64,000 bases of DNA, from contig NZ_VUKE01000010.1 in assembly GCF_009193175.1 (NCBI RefSeq), positions 1-64,000 on the forward strand. Reading direction: 5' to 3'. A model generated the notes under the pieces. It did no database searches and was not told the origin of the DNA. It worked only from the letters and a program-made list of their open reading frames with translations. The DNA is from Georgenia ruanii. GTDB lineage: Bacteria; Actinomycetota; Actinomycetes; Actinomycetales; Actinomycetaceae. The translations under genes were made by a program, and so were the position numbers. Below are positions 7,891 to 18,070 of this stretch, in pieces (position 1 is the stretch's first letter; each line of letters begins with the position of its first letter).

Positions 7891-7907
7891 CTGGCGTCCG
7901 TCCTGAG

Positions 7908-7978
7908 AGCGGGTGACGGGAATCGAACCCGCGCCGTCAGCTTGGGAAGCTGAAGTTCTACCATTGAACTACACCCGC
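7908..7978 (-). tRNA. tRNA-Gly (anticodon CCC)
   Basis: Reverse-complement reading gives a 71-nt cloverleaf. The acceptor stem GCGGGTG pairs with CACCCGC, the D-arm contains AGTTCAATGGTAGAA, the anticodon stem-loop is TCAGC-TTCCCAA-GCTGA (anticodon CCC, reads GGG), and the T-arm has GGGTTCGATTCCC. No CCA is encoded. It is flanked by a terminator on its 3' side. Confidence 0.95.
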
Positions 7979-8143
7979 GTGCGCCGGAGCGCGTCGCCAC
8001 TATACCTATCCGGGCGGGGTGCGTGGAAACCGTTCGGGGCCCGAAGGTCTCCCCGGGCGCATGAGATGCACCACGGTGCGCGACGCCGCGGCGGACGCGA
8101 CGGTGGACGAGGGGCGTCCGGGCCCGGTGGCACAATCGCACGC

Positions 8144-8722
8144 GTGCTGCTCTCCGACCGTGACATCCGCGTGCAGATCGACGCCGGGCGGGTCGTGCTC
8201 GACCCCTTCGAGCCGAACATGATCCAGCCCGCCAGCCTCGACGTGCGCCTGGACCGGTACTTCCGGCTCTTCGACAACCACAAGTACCCCGTCATCGACC
8301 CCTCGCAGGACCAGCCGGAGCTCACGCGCCTCGTCGACGCGGGACCCGACTCGCCGCTCGTGCTCCACCCCGGCGAGTTCGTGCTCGGCGCGACGTACGA
8401 GTCGGTGACCCTGCCCGACGACATCGCGGCCCGGCTCGAGGGCAAGTCCTCCCTCGGACGGCTGGGGCTGCTCACCCACTCCACGGCCGGGTTCATCGAC
8501 CCGGGGTTCACCGGCCATGTCACCCTCGAGCTGTCCAACACCGCGACGATGCCGATCATGCTCTGGCCGGGGATGAAGATCGGCCAGCTGTGCTTCTTCC
8601 AGCTCTCCTCCGCGGCCGAGGCGCCCTACGGCTCCGGCGCCCGCGGCTCGCGGTACCAGGGCCAGCGCGGGCCGACGGCCTCGCGCTCCTACCTCAACTT
8701 CACGCGCACGATCATCGAGTAG
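8144..8722 (+). CDS. dcd: dCTP deaminase (possibly bifunctional dCTP deaminase/dUTPase)
   Basis: A 192-residue protein with the dUTPase-like trimeric fold. The strongly conserved block [18 protein letters not shown] followed by [15 protein letters not shown] holds the active-site Ser, Arg and Glu of Dcd. It makes dUTP (or dUMP in the bifunctional type known from mycobacteria and archaea) from dCTP for dTMP synthesis. GTG 8144 is the start: MLLSDRDI is the usual N terminus. The C-terminal [11 protein letters not shown] loop, which closes over the triphosphate, is present. The next gene starts 7 bp downstream. Confidence 0.93.
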   Translation: MLLSDRDIRVQIDAGRVVLDPFEPNMIQPASLDVRLDRYFRLFDNHKYPVIDPSQDQPELTRLVDAGPDSPLVLHPGEFVLGATYESVTLPDDIAARLEGKSSLGRLGLLTHSTAGFIDPGFTGHVTLELSNTATMPIMLWPGMKIGQLCFFQLSSAAEAPYGSGARGSRYQGQRGPTASRSYLNFTRTIIE

Positions 8723-8729
8723 GTCGACG

Positions 8730-9620
8730 ATGCCGGACCTGACGCCCCTGGACCGCGCGCTGGCGACGGCGCACCACGTCCTCGTCCTCGCCGAGGACGT
8801 CGACCCCGACGAGCTCGAGGCCCTCGCGGTCTCGCGCAGCACCGAGGCCGGCTGGGCCGGCCCCGCCGAGCTGCAGCTCCTGCCCGGCGTGGTGCTCACC
8901 GGGCCGTGGGGCGTCGACGAGGAGCTGCGCGCCGCGTTCGACCTGCCCGCCTGGGCCCAGCAGGCCTTCGTCCTGCTCGCCCCGGTCCAGCGCGGCGGGC
9001 CGCTGCCGGCCGCGCTGCGCGGCGTCGACCCCGTGCTCGACGCCTTCCCGGACGGGGTGCCCGAGGGCGTGGAGTCCGAGGCGATCGGCCACCTCCGCGC
9101 CTTCGCCCGCCGGCTGCGCGGCGCCCTGCGCCTGGCCGGGACCGGCGCCGTCGTCGTCGCCGACCCCGACGCCGCCATCGACCTCACCGTTCTCGCGCCG
9201 GTCTGGCTCGAGCACGACGCCGGCCTCGAGGTCCTCCGCCCGGTGCTGCCCGGCCTGCGCTCCGCCCTCGACGACATCCCCGCCGAGCTCGTCGACAACG
9301 AGCTCGAGGGGTACATGCTCCTCGCCGACCTCGGCGAGGGCAGCCTCGTCGAGATCCACGTCACCGGGCTCGAGCAGGTCCCGCTCGTGCTGCGCGGGAC
9401 GGCGTGGGCGGCCGACGGCGTCGTCTCCTACGAGATCCGGTGGCGCCCGGCCCGTCCCGACCTCGCCCACAGCGGCCGCCCGCCCCTGGGCATCCGCCAG
9501 GAGCGGACCCGCGCGGCCGGGCTCATCGAGGCGGCCGCGTCAGCGCTGCACGCGGTGGTCGAGGGGGAGATCTGCGACGACGACGGCTTCCTCGTCGACC
9601 CGGAGGACCTCACGCACTAG
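8730..9620 (+). CDS. Conserved actinobacterial hypothetical protein
   Basis: A 296-residue soluble protein with no signal peptide or membrane segment. It is rich in acidic residues and has long hydrophobic-strand stretches (AVVVADPDAAIDLTVLAPVW, LVEIHVTGLEQVPLVL). I do not recognise a domain. The even codon usage and 7-bp spacing behind dcd argue for a real gene, probably co-transcribed with dcd. Its last 11 bp overlap the end of the convergent MFS gene. Confidence 0.7.
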   Translation: MPDLTPLDRALATAHHVLVLAEDVDPDELEALAVSRSTEAGWAGPAELQLLPGVVLTGPWGVDEELRAAFDLPAWAQQAFVLLAPVQRGGPLPAALRGVDPVLDAFPDGVPEGVESEAIGHLRAFARRLRGALRLAGTGAVVVADPDAAIDLTVLAPVWLEHDAGLEVLRPVLPGLRSALDDIPAELVDNELEGYMLLADLGEGSLVEIHVTGLEQVPLVLRGTAWAADGVVSYEIRWRPARPDLAHSGRPPLGIRQERTRAAGLIEAAASALHAVVEGEICDDDGFLVDPEDLTH

Positions 9621-10890
9621 CCGGGACCCGGTGGGCGCCGCGCCACACCAGCCACAGCACCGGCACGACGACGGCGCCGCCGAGCGCGGCGAGCGCGGGG
9701 AAGCCCAGCAGCGCCATGAGCGGCCCGGACATGATGGCGCCGAGGGCGGCGGCCGCGTTCATGGCCGTGTCGCCCAGGCCCTGCACGAGCGGCCGCGCCG
9801 GCGCCGGCACCGACTGCGACAACAGGGCCGACGCCGGCACCGTCACCACGGACCAGCCCAGCCCGAGCAGCGTCAGCGCGACCGCCACCGCCGCCGTCGA
9901 GCCCGCCCCCAGCGCGCCGACGACGGCGGCCGCGGCGAGGACGCCCTGGCCGACGACGATCACGGGCACCCGGCCGAACCGGTCCGCCGCGGCGCCGACC
10001 ACGGGGGCAAGGGCGAACATGCCGAGCACGTGCAGGCTGATGGCCAGGCCGATGACGGTGACGGTGTCGCCGTGGTGACTGAGGTGCACCGGCGTCATGG
10101 TCATCACCGAGACCATCGAGACGTGCGCGAGCACGAGCGCGAGCAGGGCGAACCGGCCCGTCGGGGCGGCGCGAACGAGCCGCAGCGCCGCGCCGAGGCC
10201 GGCGGACCGGTGGTGGGCGGCGGGCCCCGGCTCGGCGGCGGTGTGGCGCTGGGCGAGGCGCAGAGGGTCCGGCCGCAGCCCGGCGAGGACCACCGTGCCC
10301 GTGACCACGAGCAGCGCCGCGGCCAGGACGAACGCGCCGGACAGCGGCGGCAGGCCCACCCGGGCGGCCAGCGCCTCCCCGGGCACGCCCATGTTGGGCC
10401 CCAGCACCGCCCCGAACGTCCCCACCCACACCACGAGGGCGAGGCTGCGCGCCCGGTGCGCCGGCTCGGCCAGGTCGGTGGCGGCGAACCGCGCCTGCAG
10501 CTGGGCGGCGGCCCCGCCGCCCATGCCGAGCATGCCCAGGATCAGCAGCGCCACCGACCCGGTCACCGCCGCGAGCACGAGCAGCCCCGCCCCGGCCGCC
10601 GCGAGCCACCAGCCCAGGGCCAGCGCCCGGCCGCGCCCGCGCCGGGCCGCGAGCGCCGCCAGCGGCAGCGCGAGCAGGGCGGCGCCCACCGTCGAGCCGG
10701 CGCGGGCGACGCCGGCCCAGGTGTCCGAGTGCGCCACCGAGGCGGCGAGCAGGACGCCCACCGAGGGCGCGGCGCCGATCCCGAGGGACCCGAGCACCTG
10801 CCCGACCAGCAGCGTCGTCCTGGTGCGCCGGCGCACCGCCGCGACCTCGGGCAGCGCGAGCCAGGACCCCGGCTCCGCCGCATCGCTCAC
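9610..10890 (-). CDS. MFS transporter
   Basis: A 426-residue protein with about 12 hydrophobic segments and the major-facilitator layout. The loop after the second segment (AARRGRGRAL) fits the usual GxxxDRxGRR type, and the second half repeats it (AADRFGRVPVI). GTG 10890 (MSDAAEPGSW) is chosen as start, since residues further upstream would be Cys-rich and unlike a membrane protein N terminus. Substrate unknown; drug or metabolite efflux is the family default. The 3' end overlaps the end of the convergent hypothetical gene by 11 bp. Confidence 0.85.
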   Translation of the reverse strand: MSDAAEPGSWLALPEVAAVRRRTRTTLLVGQVLGSLGIGAAPSVGVLLAASVAHSDTWAGVARAGSTVGAALLALPLAALAARRGRGRALALGWWLAAAGAGLLVLAAVTGSVALLILGMLGMGGGAAAQLQARFAATDLAEPAHRARSLALVVWVGTFGAVLGPNMGVPGEALAARVGLPPLSGAFVLAAALLVVTGTVVLAGLRPDPLRLAQRHTAAEPGPAAHHRSAGLGAALRLVRAAPTGRFALLALVLAHVSMVSVMTMTPVHLSHHGDTVTVIGLAISLHVLGMFALAPVVGAAADRFGRVPVIVVGQGVLAAAAVVGALGAGSTAAVAVALTLLGLGWSVVTVPASALLSQSVPAPARPLVQGLGDTAMNAAAALGAIMSGPLMALLGFPALAALGGAVVVPVLWLVWRGAHRVPASA

Positions 10891-11345
10891 CTCAGCGCTC
10901 CTGACCCCGGCGCACGCCGGCGCGGAGCAGCTGGGTGAGAAGTGCCACGCCGGCACACGACGCCGAGGACGGCGGGGACGGCGGGGACGGCGCGGGCGGG
11001 GGATGCGGTCTGCGGCACTTCGGGTCCTCCCGCGGGGTCCAGGGCCCGCTCACGGTACCGCCGCGCCAGCGCGACGCCGCGAACCACGTGGCCGCGCCGC
11101 AGGTCCGCAGCCAGATTGCCCCTCTGGTCGCGACCAGAAGGGCGGCCTGGGCGCCGAGGGCCAGGGGAGCGATTCGACGCCGTCGCCGTCGGGAAGTAGT
11201 TGGGCCGATACGACCGTCGGGCGCCGTCTTGTTATGCTGAGGCCTCAGAACCCCATCCCTGCCACCGGCACGTGGCTGCCCCGCACGTTCACGCGCCCGG
11301 CGGATGTCCTTCTGGAGCCTGCCCGAACGACGTGACGGAGCCGCC
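10891..11345. other. Intergenic region between divergent MFS and mrp genes
   Basis: About 455 bp with no credible gene. It holds an interspersed palindromic repeat copy (11107-11147) and the perfect 12-bp palindrome CTGAGGCCTCAG (11237-11248), which directly follows the AT-richer stretch TTGTTATGCT. The latter pair may be promoter and operator for the mrp operon. Confidence 0.6.
11107..11147 (-). repeat. Interspersed palindromic intergenic repeat, copy 1
   Basis: TCTGGTCGCGACCAGA at 11123-11138 is a perfect 16-bp palindrome. With one mismatch it extends by GCCC/GGGC to 26 bp (11118-11143). On the minus strand it is followed by GGCAATCTGGCTGC, a 14-bp string found unchanged at 36012-36025. 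Confidence 0.75.
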
Positions 11346-14300
11346 TTGCTGCAACTGCTGATGATCCACGCCGTGGCGGCCCTGCTCGCGCCGGCGATCG
11401 TCGGCAGGTTCGGGCGCCGGGCGTTCCTCGCCCTCGCCGTCGCCCCGGCAGCGGCCGCCGTGTGGGCGGCGACGCAGACGAGCCAGGTCCTCGCCGGGAA
11501 CTACCCGGTGCAGGAGGTCGCCTGGGTCCCCACGCTGAGCATCGACCTGGCCTTCCGGCTCGACGTCCTCGCGTGGCTCATGGTGCTCATCGTCGGCGGC
11601 GTCGGCGCCCTGGTGCTGGTCTACTGCGCCGCCTACTTCTCACCGAGCGCCACCGCGCTGGGCCGCTTCGCCGGGGTGTTCGTCGCCTTCGCGGGCGCGA
11701 TGCTCGGCCTGGTCACCACGGACAACTCCCTCGCGCTGTACGTGTTCTGGGAGCTGACGACGATCTTCTCGTTCCTGCTCATCGGCCACTACCACGAGCG
11801 GCAAGTCTCCCGCCGGGCCGCGATGCAGGCGATCATCGTCACCACCTTCGGCGGCCTCGCCATGCTGGCCGGGGTGATCGCGCTCGGCGAGGTCGCCGGC
11901 GGCTCCTACCGCATCAGCGAGCTGGTCAGCTCCGCGGCCGCAGGCCAGCTCGGCGTCGGGGCGCCCCCCGCCCTCGTGCCCGTCGCCGTCTTCCTCGTGC
12001 TCCTCGGCGCCCTGAGCAAGTCCGCCCAGATCCCGTTCCACTTCTGGCTGCCTGCCGCCATGGCCGCGCCGACCCCGGTCAGCGCCTACCTGCACGCCGC
12101 CGCCATGGTCAAGGCCGGCGTGTACCTCGTGGCGCGGTTCGCCCCCGGCTTCGCCGACCTGCCGATCTGGCGCTGGACGGTGCTCGCCCTCGGGCTGGGC
12201 AGCATGCTCGTGGGCGGGTACCGGGCCCTGCGCCAGCACGACCTCAAGCTGCTCCTGGCCTTCGGGACCGTCTCCCAGCTGGGCCTCATCATCGTGCTCG
12301 TCGGCTACGGCACCGCCGCGGTCACCCTGGCCGGCCTGGCCCTGCTCGCCGCGCACGCCCTGTTCAAGGCCACCCTGTTCCTCGTCGTCGGCATCATCGA
12401 CTGGTCCGTGGGCACCCGTGACCTGCGCGAGCTGTCCGGGCTGGGCCGGCGCATGCCCGTCCTCGCCGGCGCCGCCGCGCTGGCCACCGCCTCGATGGCC
12501 GGCATCCCCCCGCTGGCCGGCTACGTCGCCAAGGAGGGGGCCCTGCAGGGCCTGGCCGACGGCGGCACCTCGCTGGACTGGGCGGTGTTCGCCGTCGTCG
12601 CGGTCGGCTCGGCGCTCACCGTCGCCTACGCGCTGCGGTTCTGGTGGGGCGCGTTCGGGAACCGGCCCGGGGTCGAGGTGCCGATGACGCAGCGCACCTC
12701 CCGGCTCATCATGGCCGCGCCCGTCACGCTCGCGGTGCTCAGCCTCGCCGTCGGGCTCACCCCGGGGCTGAGCGACCGGGCCTACGCGCCCTTCGCCGCG
12801 ACGCTGCCCGGCCCCCCGGGCCACCTGGCCCTGTGGGGCGGGGTCGGGCCGGCCCTGCTCACCACCGTGGCGGTGCTCGCCGTCGGCGTGGCGATGTTCG
12901 TGGGCCGCCGCGGCGTCGAGCGGGCCCAGGACGCGGTGTGGGAGGTCACCGGCGCGAAGGACCACTACCGCACCCTGCTGCGCGGCCTGGACAACCTCGC
13001 CGCCGACGTCACGGCGGTGACCCAGCGTGGTTCGCTGCCCGGCTACCTCTCGATCATCCTCGTCGCGGTGGTCGTCACCGCCGGCGGCGCGGGGCTGGTG
13101 CTGGGGGACACCTGGCCGGAGCGGCTGCGGCTGTGGGACAGCCCCATGCAGGGCACGGTGGCCCTCGTCGTCGCGGCGGCCGCGCTGCTCGTCGCCCGGG
13201 CGCGGCGGCGGCTCAAGGCCGTGCTGCTCCTCGGGGTCTCCGGCTACGGCGTCGCCCTGCTCTTCGAGCTGCACGGCGCCCCCGACCTGGCCCTCACCCA
13301 GGTGCTGGTCGAGACGGTCACCCTCGTCGTGTTCGTCCTCGTGCTGCGCCGCCTGCCGGCGTACTTCTCGAACCGGCCGCTGGCCGCCTCGCGCTGGTGG
13401 CGGGCCATCCTCGGCGCCGTCGTCGGCATCACCGTGGCGGTCCTCGGCGTGCTGGCCGCGGGGGCCCGCATCCACCTGCCCGTCTCGGTGAACTTCCCCG
13501 AGGAGGCCTACCAGTTCGGGTACGGCAAGAACGTCGTCAACGTCACCATCGTCGACATCCGCGCCTGGGACACGATGGGCGAGATCTCGGTGATCGTCGT
13601 GGCCGCCACCGGTGTCGCGTCCCTGATCTTCCTGCGCGCCCGCACCGGCCGGATCGACCGGGCGGCGCGCCTGGCCGAGGCCCGCGAGCGGCACCAGGTC
13701 TGGGGCGGCGGGCAGCCCGACCCCGCCGCGCGGCTGCGCCGGCCGCCCGGGTCGGAGACCCCGGCGGAGGGCATCCGGGTGCCCGGTCGGGGGCGCACCT
13801 GGCTGACCGGCCCGGTGACCCTCGCGCCGCAGCGCCGGTCGGTGATCTTCGAGATCGGCACCCGGCTGGTCTTCCACACCATGCTGGTGTTCTCGGTGTT
13901 CCTGCTCTTCGCCGGTCACAACGCCCCCGGCGGCGGGTTCGCCGGCGGCCTGGTCGCCGGCATCGCGCTGATCGTGCGCTACCTCGCGGGCGGTCGCTAC
14001 GAGCTCGGCGAGGCCGCCCCCATCCACCCCGGTGTGCTGCTCGGCTCCGGTCTGTTCCTCTCCGCCGGCTGGGGCCTGGTCTCGCTGCTGTTCGGCCGCA
14101 CGGTGCTGGAGAGCACGGTGGTCGACCTCCACCTGCCGATCTTCGGTGACGTGCACCTGGCCACCGCCCTGTTCTTCGACATCGGTGTCTACCTCGTGGT
14201 CATCGGGCTGGTGCTGGACATCCTGCGCTCCCTCGGCGCCGAGGTGGACCGCCAGGGCGAGCTCGAGGGCCACCAGGCCCCGGACATCGCCTTCGACGAC

Positions 14301-14405
14301 CCCCGCCCGGCGCCCGACGACGCCCTGCCCGCCGCGGACACCCGCGCGGACGCCCTGCCCGCCGCGGACGTCCGCGGCACCGACCGCCCCGGAGGTGACC
14401 GATGA
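11346..14405 (+). CDS. mrpA: Na+/H+ antiporter subunit A with fused MrpB domain
   Basis: A giant polytopic protein (1019 residues from TTG 11346). The first 500 residues are NuoL/ND5-like, with the conserved membrane Glu in [16 protein letters not shown] and Lys in [16 protein letters not shown], the residues that carry protons in this family. A DUF4040/MbhD-like section follows ([19 protein letters not shown]), then a C-terminal MnhB domain ([20 protein letters not shown]). No separate mrpB exists in the operon, so A and B are fused, as usual in actinobacteria. TTG 11346 is preferred because GGAG sits 5 bp before it and [16 protein letters not shown] is a normal MrpA start; ATG 11304 is the alternative. 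The complex exports Na+ in exchange for protons. Stop overlaps mrpC (ATGA). Confidence 0.92.
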   Translation: MLQLLMIHAVAALLAPAIVGRFGRRAFLALAVAPAAAAVWAATQTSQVLAGNYPVQEVAWVPTLSIDLAFRLDVLAWLMVLIVGGVGALVLVYCAAYFSPSATALGRFAGVFVAFAGAMLGLVTTDNSLALYVFWELTTIFSFLLIGHYHERQVSRRAAMQAIIVTTFGGLAMLAGVIALGEVAGGSYRISELVSSAAAGQLGVGAPPALVPVAVFLVLLGALSKSAQIPFHFWLPAAMAAPTPVSAYLHAAAMVKAGVYLVARFAPGFADLPIWRWTVLALGLGSMLVGGYRALRQHDLKLLLAFGTVSQLGLIIVLVGYGTAAVTLAGLALLAAHALFKATLFLVVGIIDWSVGTRDLRELSGLGRRMPVLAGAAALATASMAGIPPLAGYVAKEGALQGLADGGTSLDWAVFAVVAVGSALTVAYALRFWWGAFGNRPGVEVPMTQRTSRLIMAAPVTLAVLSLAVGLTPGLSDRAYAPFAATLPGPPGHLALWGGVGPALLTTVAVLAVGVAMFVGRRGVERAQDAVWEVTGAKDHYRTLLRGLDNLAADVTAVTQRGSLPGYLSIILVAVVVTAGGAGLVLGDTWPERLRLWDSPMQGTVALVVAAAALLVARARRRLKAVLLLGVSGYGVALLFELHGAPDLALTQVLVETVTLVVFVLVLRRLPAYFSNRPLAASRWWRAILGAVVGITVAVLGVLAAGARIHLPVSVNFPEEAYQFGYGKNVVNVTIVDIRAWDTMGEISVIVVAATGVASLIFLRARTGRIDRAARLAEARERHQVWGGGQPDPAARLRRPPGSETPAEGIRVPGRGRTWLTGPVTLAPQRRSVIFEIGTRLVFHTMLVFSVFLLFAGHNAPGGGFAGGLVAGIALIVRYLAGGRYELGEAAPIHPGVLLGSGLFLSAGWGLVSLLFGRTVLESTVVDLHLPIFGDVHLATALFFDIGVYLVVIGLVLDILRSLGAEVDRQGELEGHQAPDIAFDDPRPAPDDALPAADTRADALPAADVRGTDRPGGDR

Positions 14406-14935
14406 TCGAGATGGCCCCCTCGCTGGTGCTCGTCGTGCTCGTGGCGGTGCTCGTCGGCACCGGCGTGTACCTCCTGCTGGAGCGCTCGCTCTCGCGCATC
14501 ATCATCGGCACCGCGCTGATCTCCAACGGCATCAACGTCCTCATGCTGGTGGCCGGCGGCCGCGCCGGCGGCGCGCCGATCCTCGGCGAGACCGCCCCCG
14601 GGGACATGTCCGACCCGCTGCCCCAGGCGATGGTGCTCACCGCCATCGTCATCACCCTGGGCATGACGGCGTTCCTGCTCGCCATGGCCTACCGCTCCTG
14701 GCAGCTCAACGGCCACGACGAGGTCCAGGACGACCTCGAGGACCGGCGCATCGCCCGGCGCGCGGCCCGCGACGAGCTCTCCGAGCGCGCCACCGACGAC
14801 GCCGGCACCACCCTGGCCCAGGACGCGGCCATCGCCCGCGACGAGACCTCCACCGCCGAGGAGGACTCGCTCGAGCACGCGGCCCACGGCCACCACCCAC
14901 CCGCGCTCGGCGCGGACGACAAGGAGGTCCGATGA
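14402..14935 (+). CDS. mrpC: Na+/H+ antiporter subunit C
   Basis: A 177-residue NuoK-like subunit with three membrane segments (8-28, 34-52, 78-100) and the conserved [18 protein letters not shown]. After residue 105 it has a long, highly charged cytosolic extension ([20 protein letters not shown] onward) that is not needed for the NuoK fold and makes it longer than Bacillus MrpC (about 110). It overlaps mrpA and mrpD by 4 bp each. Confidence 0.92.
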   Translation: MIEMAPSLVLVVLVAVLVGTGVYLLLERSLSRIIIGTALISNGINVLMLVAGGRAGGAPILGETAPGDMSDPLPQAMVLTAIVITLGMTAFLLAMAYRSWQLNGHDEVQDDLEDRRIARRAARDELSERATDDAGTTLAQDAAIARDETSTAEEDSLEHAAHGHHPPALGADDKEVR

Positions 14936-16527
14936 CCTGGCTCGTCGCCCTCCCCGTCGCCCTGCCGCTGGTCGGGGCCGGCTTCGCGCTGGCGCTGGCC
15001 CGCTACCGCCGCCTCCAGGGCATCGTCTCGGTCACCACCCTCTCGCTGGTGCTCGCCGTCGCCGTCGTCCTGCTCGTGGAGGTGGGCAACGGGCCGATCG
15101 TGCTCGACGTCGGCAACTGGGCCGCCCCGGTGGGCATCGCGCTCGTCGCGGACCGGCTCGCCGCGCTCATGCTCGTCATCTCCGTCACCGTCACCCTCGC
15201 CGTCCTGGTCTACTCCCTGGCCCAGGGCCTCGCGGACGGCGACCGCGGCGCGCCGCTGGCGATCTACCACCCGACGTTCCTCGTGCTCTCCGCCGGGGTG
15301 TCCAACGCGTTCCTCGCCGGCGACCTGTTCAACCTCTACGTCGGCTTCGAGATCCTCCTCGCCGCGAGCTTCGTGCTCATCACCCTCTCGGGCACCCGCG
15401 AGCGGGTGCGCTCGGGCACGATCTACGTCGTCGTCTCCCTCGTCAGCTCCATGGTGTTCCTCACCGCGCTGGCGCTGATCTACGCCGCGACCGGCACGGT
15501 GAACCTGGCGCAGCTGGCCGTGCGCCTGCCCGAGCTCGGCCAGGGCACCCAGCTGGTGCTGCAGCTCATGCTGCTCGTCGCGTTCGCGATCAAGGCGGCG
15601 ATCTTCCCGCTGTCCGCGTGGCTGCCGGACTCCTACCCGACGGCGCCCGCCCCGGTCACCGCCGTGTTCGCCGGCCTGCTGACCAAGGTCGGGGTCTACG
15701 CGATCATCCGCACCCAGGTGCTGCTCTTCCCCGACGGGCGGCTGGACACCCTGCTCATGTGGCTGGCGCTGGCGACCATGCTCGTCGGCATCCTCGGCGC
15801 GGTGGCGCAGGAGGACATCAAGCGGCTCCTGTCCTTCACGCTGGTCAGCCACATCGGTTACATGATCTGGGGCATCGCCACGGCCAGCGTCGCCGGGCTC
15901 TCCGCGGCGATCTTCTACGTGGCCCACCACATCACCGTGCAGACCTCCCTGTTCCTCGTCGCCGGGCTCATCGAGCGGCGCGGCGGGACGACGTCGCTGG
16001 TGCGCCTGGGCTCCCTCGCGCGGGTCGCGCCGCTGCTGGCGGTGCTGTTCTTCATCCCGGCCATGAACCTCGCCGGCATCCCGCCGATGACCGGCTTCCT
16101 GGGCAAGACGGGCCTCATCGAGGCCGCCGCCCAGGAGGGCACGGCGATGTCCTGGGCGCTCATCGCCGGCGGGCTCATCACCTCCCTGCTCACCCTGTAC
16201 GCCATCACCAAGACGTGGAACATGGCGTTCTGGCAGGAGGCCCCCGAGCCCCTGCCCGAGACGACGACGCCGCGGGCGATGGTCGGCTCGGCCGGCGCCC
16301 TCGTCGTGTTCTCCCTGGTGCTGATGGTCCTGGCCGGCCCGCTGTACGCCTACACCGACCGGGCCGCCGCCGACCTGCGCGCCCGCACCCCCTACATCAG
16401 CGCCGTCCTGCCCGAGGGGGGCCGGGGGACCGGGCAGTCCTCCAACATCGCCCAGCAGGGCGATCGCGGGCCGGTCGCGGCACCGACCGAGGCCCCGACC
16501 GAGGCCGCGACGGGAGGTGCGCGATGA
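14932..16527 (+). CDS. mrpD: Na+/H+ antiporter subunit D
   Basis: A 531-residue NuoN/NuoM-like subunit with about 14 membrane segments. The functional Glu140 lies in VGFEILLAASFVL, and the membrane Lys residues lie in AIKAAIFPLSAWLPDSYP and GLLTKVGVYAI. Start ATG 14932 has AAGGAGG before it and overlaps the mrpC stop. The last 60 residues are a Thr/Ala-rich non-membrane tail. Partner of MrpA in proton and cation translocation. Confidence 0.93.
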   Translation: MTWLVALPVALPLVGAGFALALARYRRLQGIVSVTTLSLVLAVAVVLLVEVGNGPIVLDVGNWAAPVGIALVADRLAALMLVISVTVTLAVLVYSLAQGLADGDRGAPLAIYHPTFLVLSAGVSNAFLAGDLFNLYVGFEILLAASFVLITLSGTRERVRSGTIYVVVSLVSSMVFLTALALIYAATGTVNLAQLAVRLPELGQGTQLVLQLMLLVAFAIKAAIFPLSAWLPDSYPTAPAPVTAVFAGLLTKVGVYAIIRTQVLLFPDGRLDTLLMWLALATMLVGILGAVAQEDIKRLLSFTLVSHIGYMIWGIATASVAGLSAAIFYVAHHITVQTSLFLVAGLIERRGGTTSLVRLGSLARVAPLLAVLFFIPAMNLAGIPPMTGFLGKTGLIEAAAQEGTAMSWALIAGGLITSLLTLYAITKTWNMAFWQEAPEPLPETTTPRAMVGSAGALVVFSLVLMVLAGPLYAYTDRAAADLRARTPYISAVLPEGGRGTGQSSNIAQQGDRGPVAAPTEAPTEAATGGAR

Positions 16528-17135
16528 CCGCCCCGACCCCCCGCCGGCGCCGCTGGCCCCGCGCGTCCTGGGGCATGCTCGTCTGGCTCACCGCCGTGTG
16601 GGTGCTGCTGTGGGGCGACATCACCCTCGGCAACGCCGTCGCCGGGCTCGCCGTGGCGCTGCTGGTCACCACCGTCGCCCCGCTCCCGCACGCCCCGTTC
16701 GACGGGCGCTTCCGGCCCTGGGGCGTGGTGCGCCTCGTGGTCCGCTTCGCCTGGGACGTCGTCGTGGCCTCCGCGCAGATCTCGTGGCTGGCGCTGCGCG
16801 GGCGCCAGCCCGAGGGCGCCGTCATCCGCGTGCGCCTGCGCGGACACTCCGACACCTACCTCGCCACGACCGCCGGCATGACGTCCCTGGTGCCGGGCTC
16901 GATCGTGGTCGAGGCGCACCGGCTGACCGGCACCTTGTACATCCACGTCTTCGACGTCGCCCTCGCCGGCGGGCTGGAGGCGGCGCACCGCACGGTCCTG
17001 GCGCAGGAGGAGCGCATCCTGCGGGCCTTCGCCTCCGACGACCAGCTGGTCGACGCCGGGTACGTGCCAGGGTCCTCGCCCCGCGCGGGGCACCTGCCGG
17101 CCGGCGCCCCGGGCGTCCAGGAGGGAACGCGATGA
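16524..17135 (+). CDS. mrpE: Na+/H+ antiporter subunit E
   Basis: A 203-residue protein of the MNHE family. Two or three N-terminal membrane segments are followed by a soluble domain with the family block TTAGMTSLVPGSIVVE and the segment LYIHVFDVA. It overlaps mrpD and mrpF by 4 bp each. The family is required for full antiport activity; its exact role is not known. A Pro/Gly-rich tail closes the protein. Confidence 0.92.
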   Translation: MTAPTPRRRRWPRASWGMLVWLTAVWVLLWGDITLGNAVAGLAVALLVTTVAPLPHAPFDGRFRPWGVVRLVVRFAWDVVVASAQISWLALRGRQPEGAVIRVRLRGHSDTYLATTAGMTSLVPGSIVVEAHRLTGTLYIHVFDVALAGGLEAAHRTVLAQEERILRAFASDDQLVDAGYVPGSSPRAGHLPAGAPGVQEGTR

Positions 17136-17617
17136 CCGCCGTCTACACGTTCTGCACCGTCGTCCTGGGCGTGGCCCTGATCGTCGCGCTGGTGCGCATG
17201 GAGCGCGGCCCGAGCATGCTCGACCGGGTCGTGGCGCTGGACGTCGTCACCGCCGCGGTGCTCGGGTCCATCGCCGTCATCACCGCCCGCACGAACCGGA
17301 CCGACCTGGTGCCGGTGCTCGTGGTGCTCTCGATCGTCGGGTTCGTCGGCTCCGTGGTGATCGCGCGGTTCGTCGCCGTCGAGCGGGCCGAGGACGCCCG
17401 CATCCTCACCCAGGAGGAGGTGCGCGAGGTGCTCGCCCAGCAGAACGCCATCGACGACGAGGCCGAGCCGGTCCACGACCCGGACGCCGCCCGCGCCCGG
17501 GAGGCCGGGATCGACTCCGCGGGTTCTCGCGGGCCGGTCCTGGGCCTGGAGGTCGAGCCCGAGGCGCCCCCGCGCGACGGCGAGATGGGCGAGGGCGCGC
17601 GGGGGGCGGACCGATGA
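17132..17617 (+). CDS. mrpF: Na+/H+ antiporter subunit F
   Basis: A 161-residue protein. The first 85 residues form the MrpF core, with three membrane segments and the motif GPSMLDRVVALDVV. The remaining 75 residues are a charged Glu/Arg/Asp-rich tail not found in Bacillus MrpF (about 90 residues). It overlaps mrpE and mrpG by 4 bp each. Confidence 0.92.
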   Translation: MTAVYTFCTVVLGVALIVALVRMERGPSMLDRVVALDVVTAAVLGSIAVITARTNRTDLVPVLVVLSIVGFVGSVVIARFVAVERAEDARILTQEEVREVLAQQNAIDDEAEPVHDPDAARAREAGIDSAGSRGPVLGLEVEPEAPPRDGEMGEGARGADR

Positions 17618-18012
17618 GCTGGACCACCGTGGCCGACGTCGTGGGGGCCGTGTGCCTCGTGGCGGGCTCCACCCTGACCCTGGTGACCGCCCTGGCGGTC
17701 AACATCTTCCGCGACCTGCTCTCCCGCATGCACGCCGCCACCAAGCCGCAGGTGCTCGGGCTGGTGCTCATGATGACCGGGGTCGCGCTGATCGTCCGGA
17801 ACCCGGTGGTGGACTGGACCCTCGTGCTGGTCGTCGCCTTCCAGCTCATCACCGCGCCGATCTCGGCGCACATGGTGGGTCGCGCGGGGTACCGCACCGG
17901 CAAGGTGGACCCCTCGCGGCTGGTCGTCGACGAGCTCACCGAGGACCTCGAGGCCTCCCAGCGCCAGGCCCGCGGGGAGCGGGCCGGGGCGGACGACGGC
18001 GCCGAGCGGTAG
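17614..18012 (+). CDS. mrpG: Na+/H+ antiporter subunit G
   Basis: A 132-residue PhaG/MnhG family protein with three membrane segments and the motif FRDLLSRMHAATKPQVLG, which is diagnostic. It is the last gene of the operon; the next gene is convergent, with its stop 58 bp downstream. The C-terminal tail is charged. Confidence 0.92.
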   Translation: MSWTTVADVVGAVCLVAGSTLTLVTALAVNIFRDLLSRMHAATKPQVLGLVLMMTGVALIVRNPVVDWTLVLVVAFQLITAPISAHMVGRAGYRTGKVDPSRLVVDELTEDLEASQRQARGERAGADDGAER

Positions 18013-18070
18013 CGCCGAGTCCTCCGGGCCCACCGGCGACGGGCGCGTCAGGACGCGCGTCGCCCCGCCC

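Noticed and set aside
10935-11240. Possible 101-codon gene in front of the mrp operon
   Set aside because: Gly/Asp then Arg-rich chance composition, no ribosome binding site, and it runs through the palindromic repeat.
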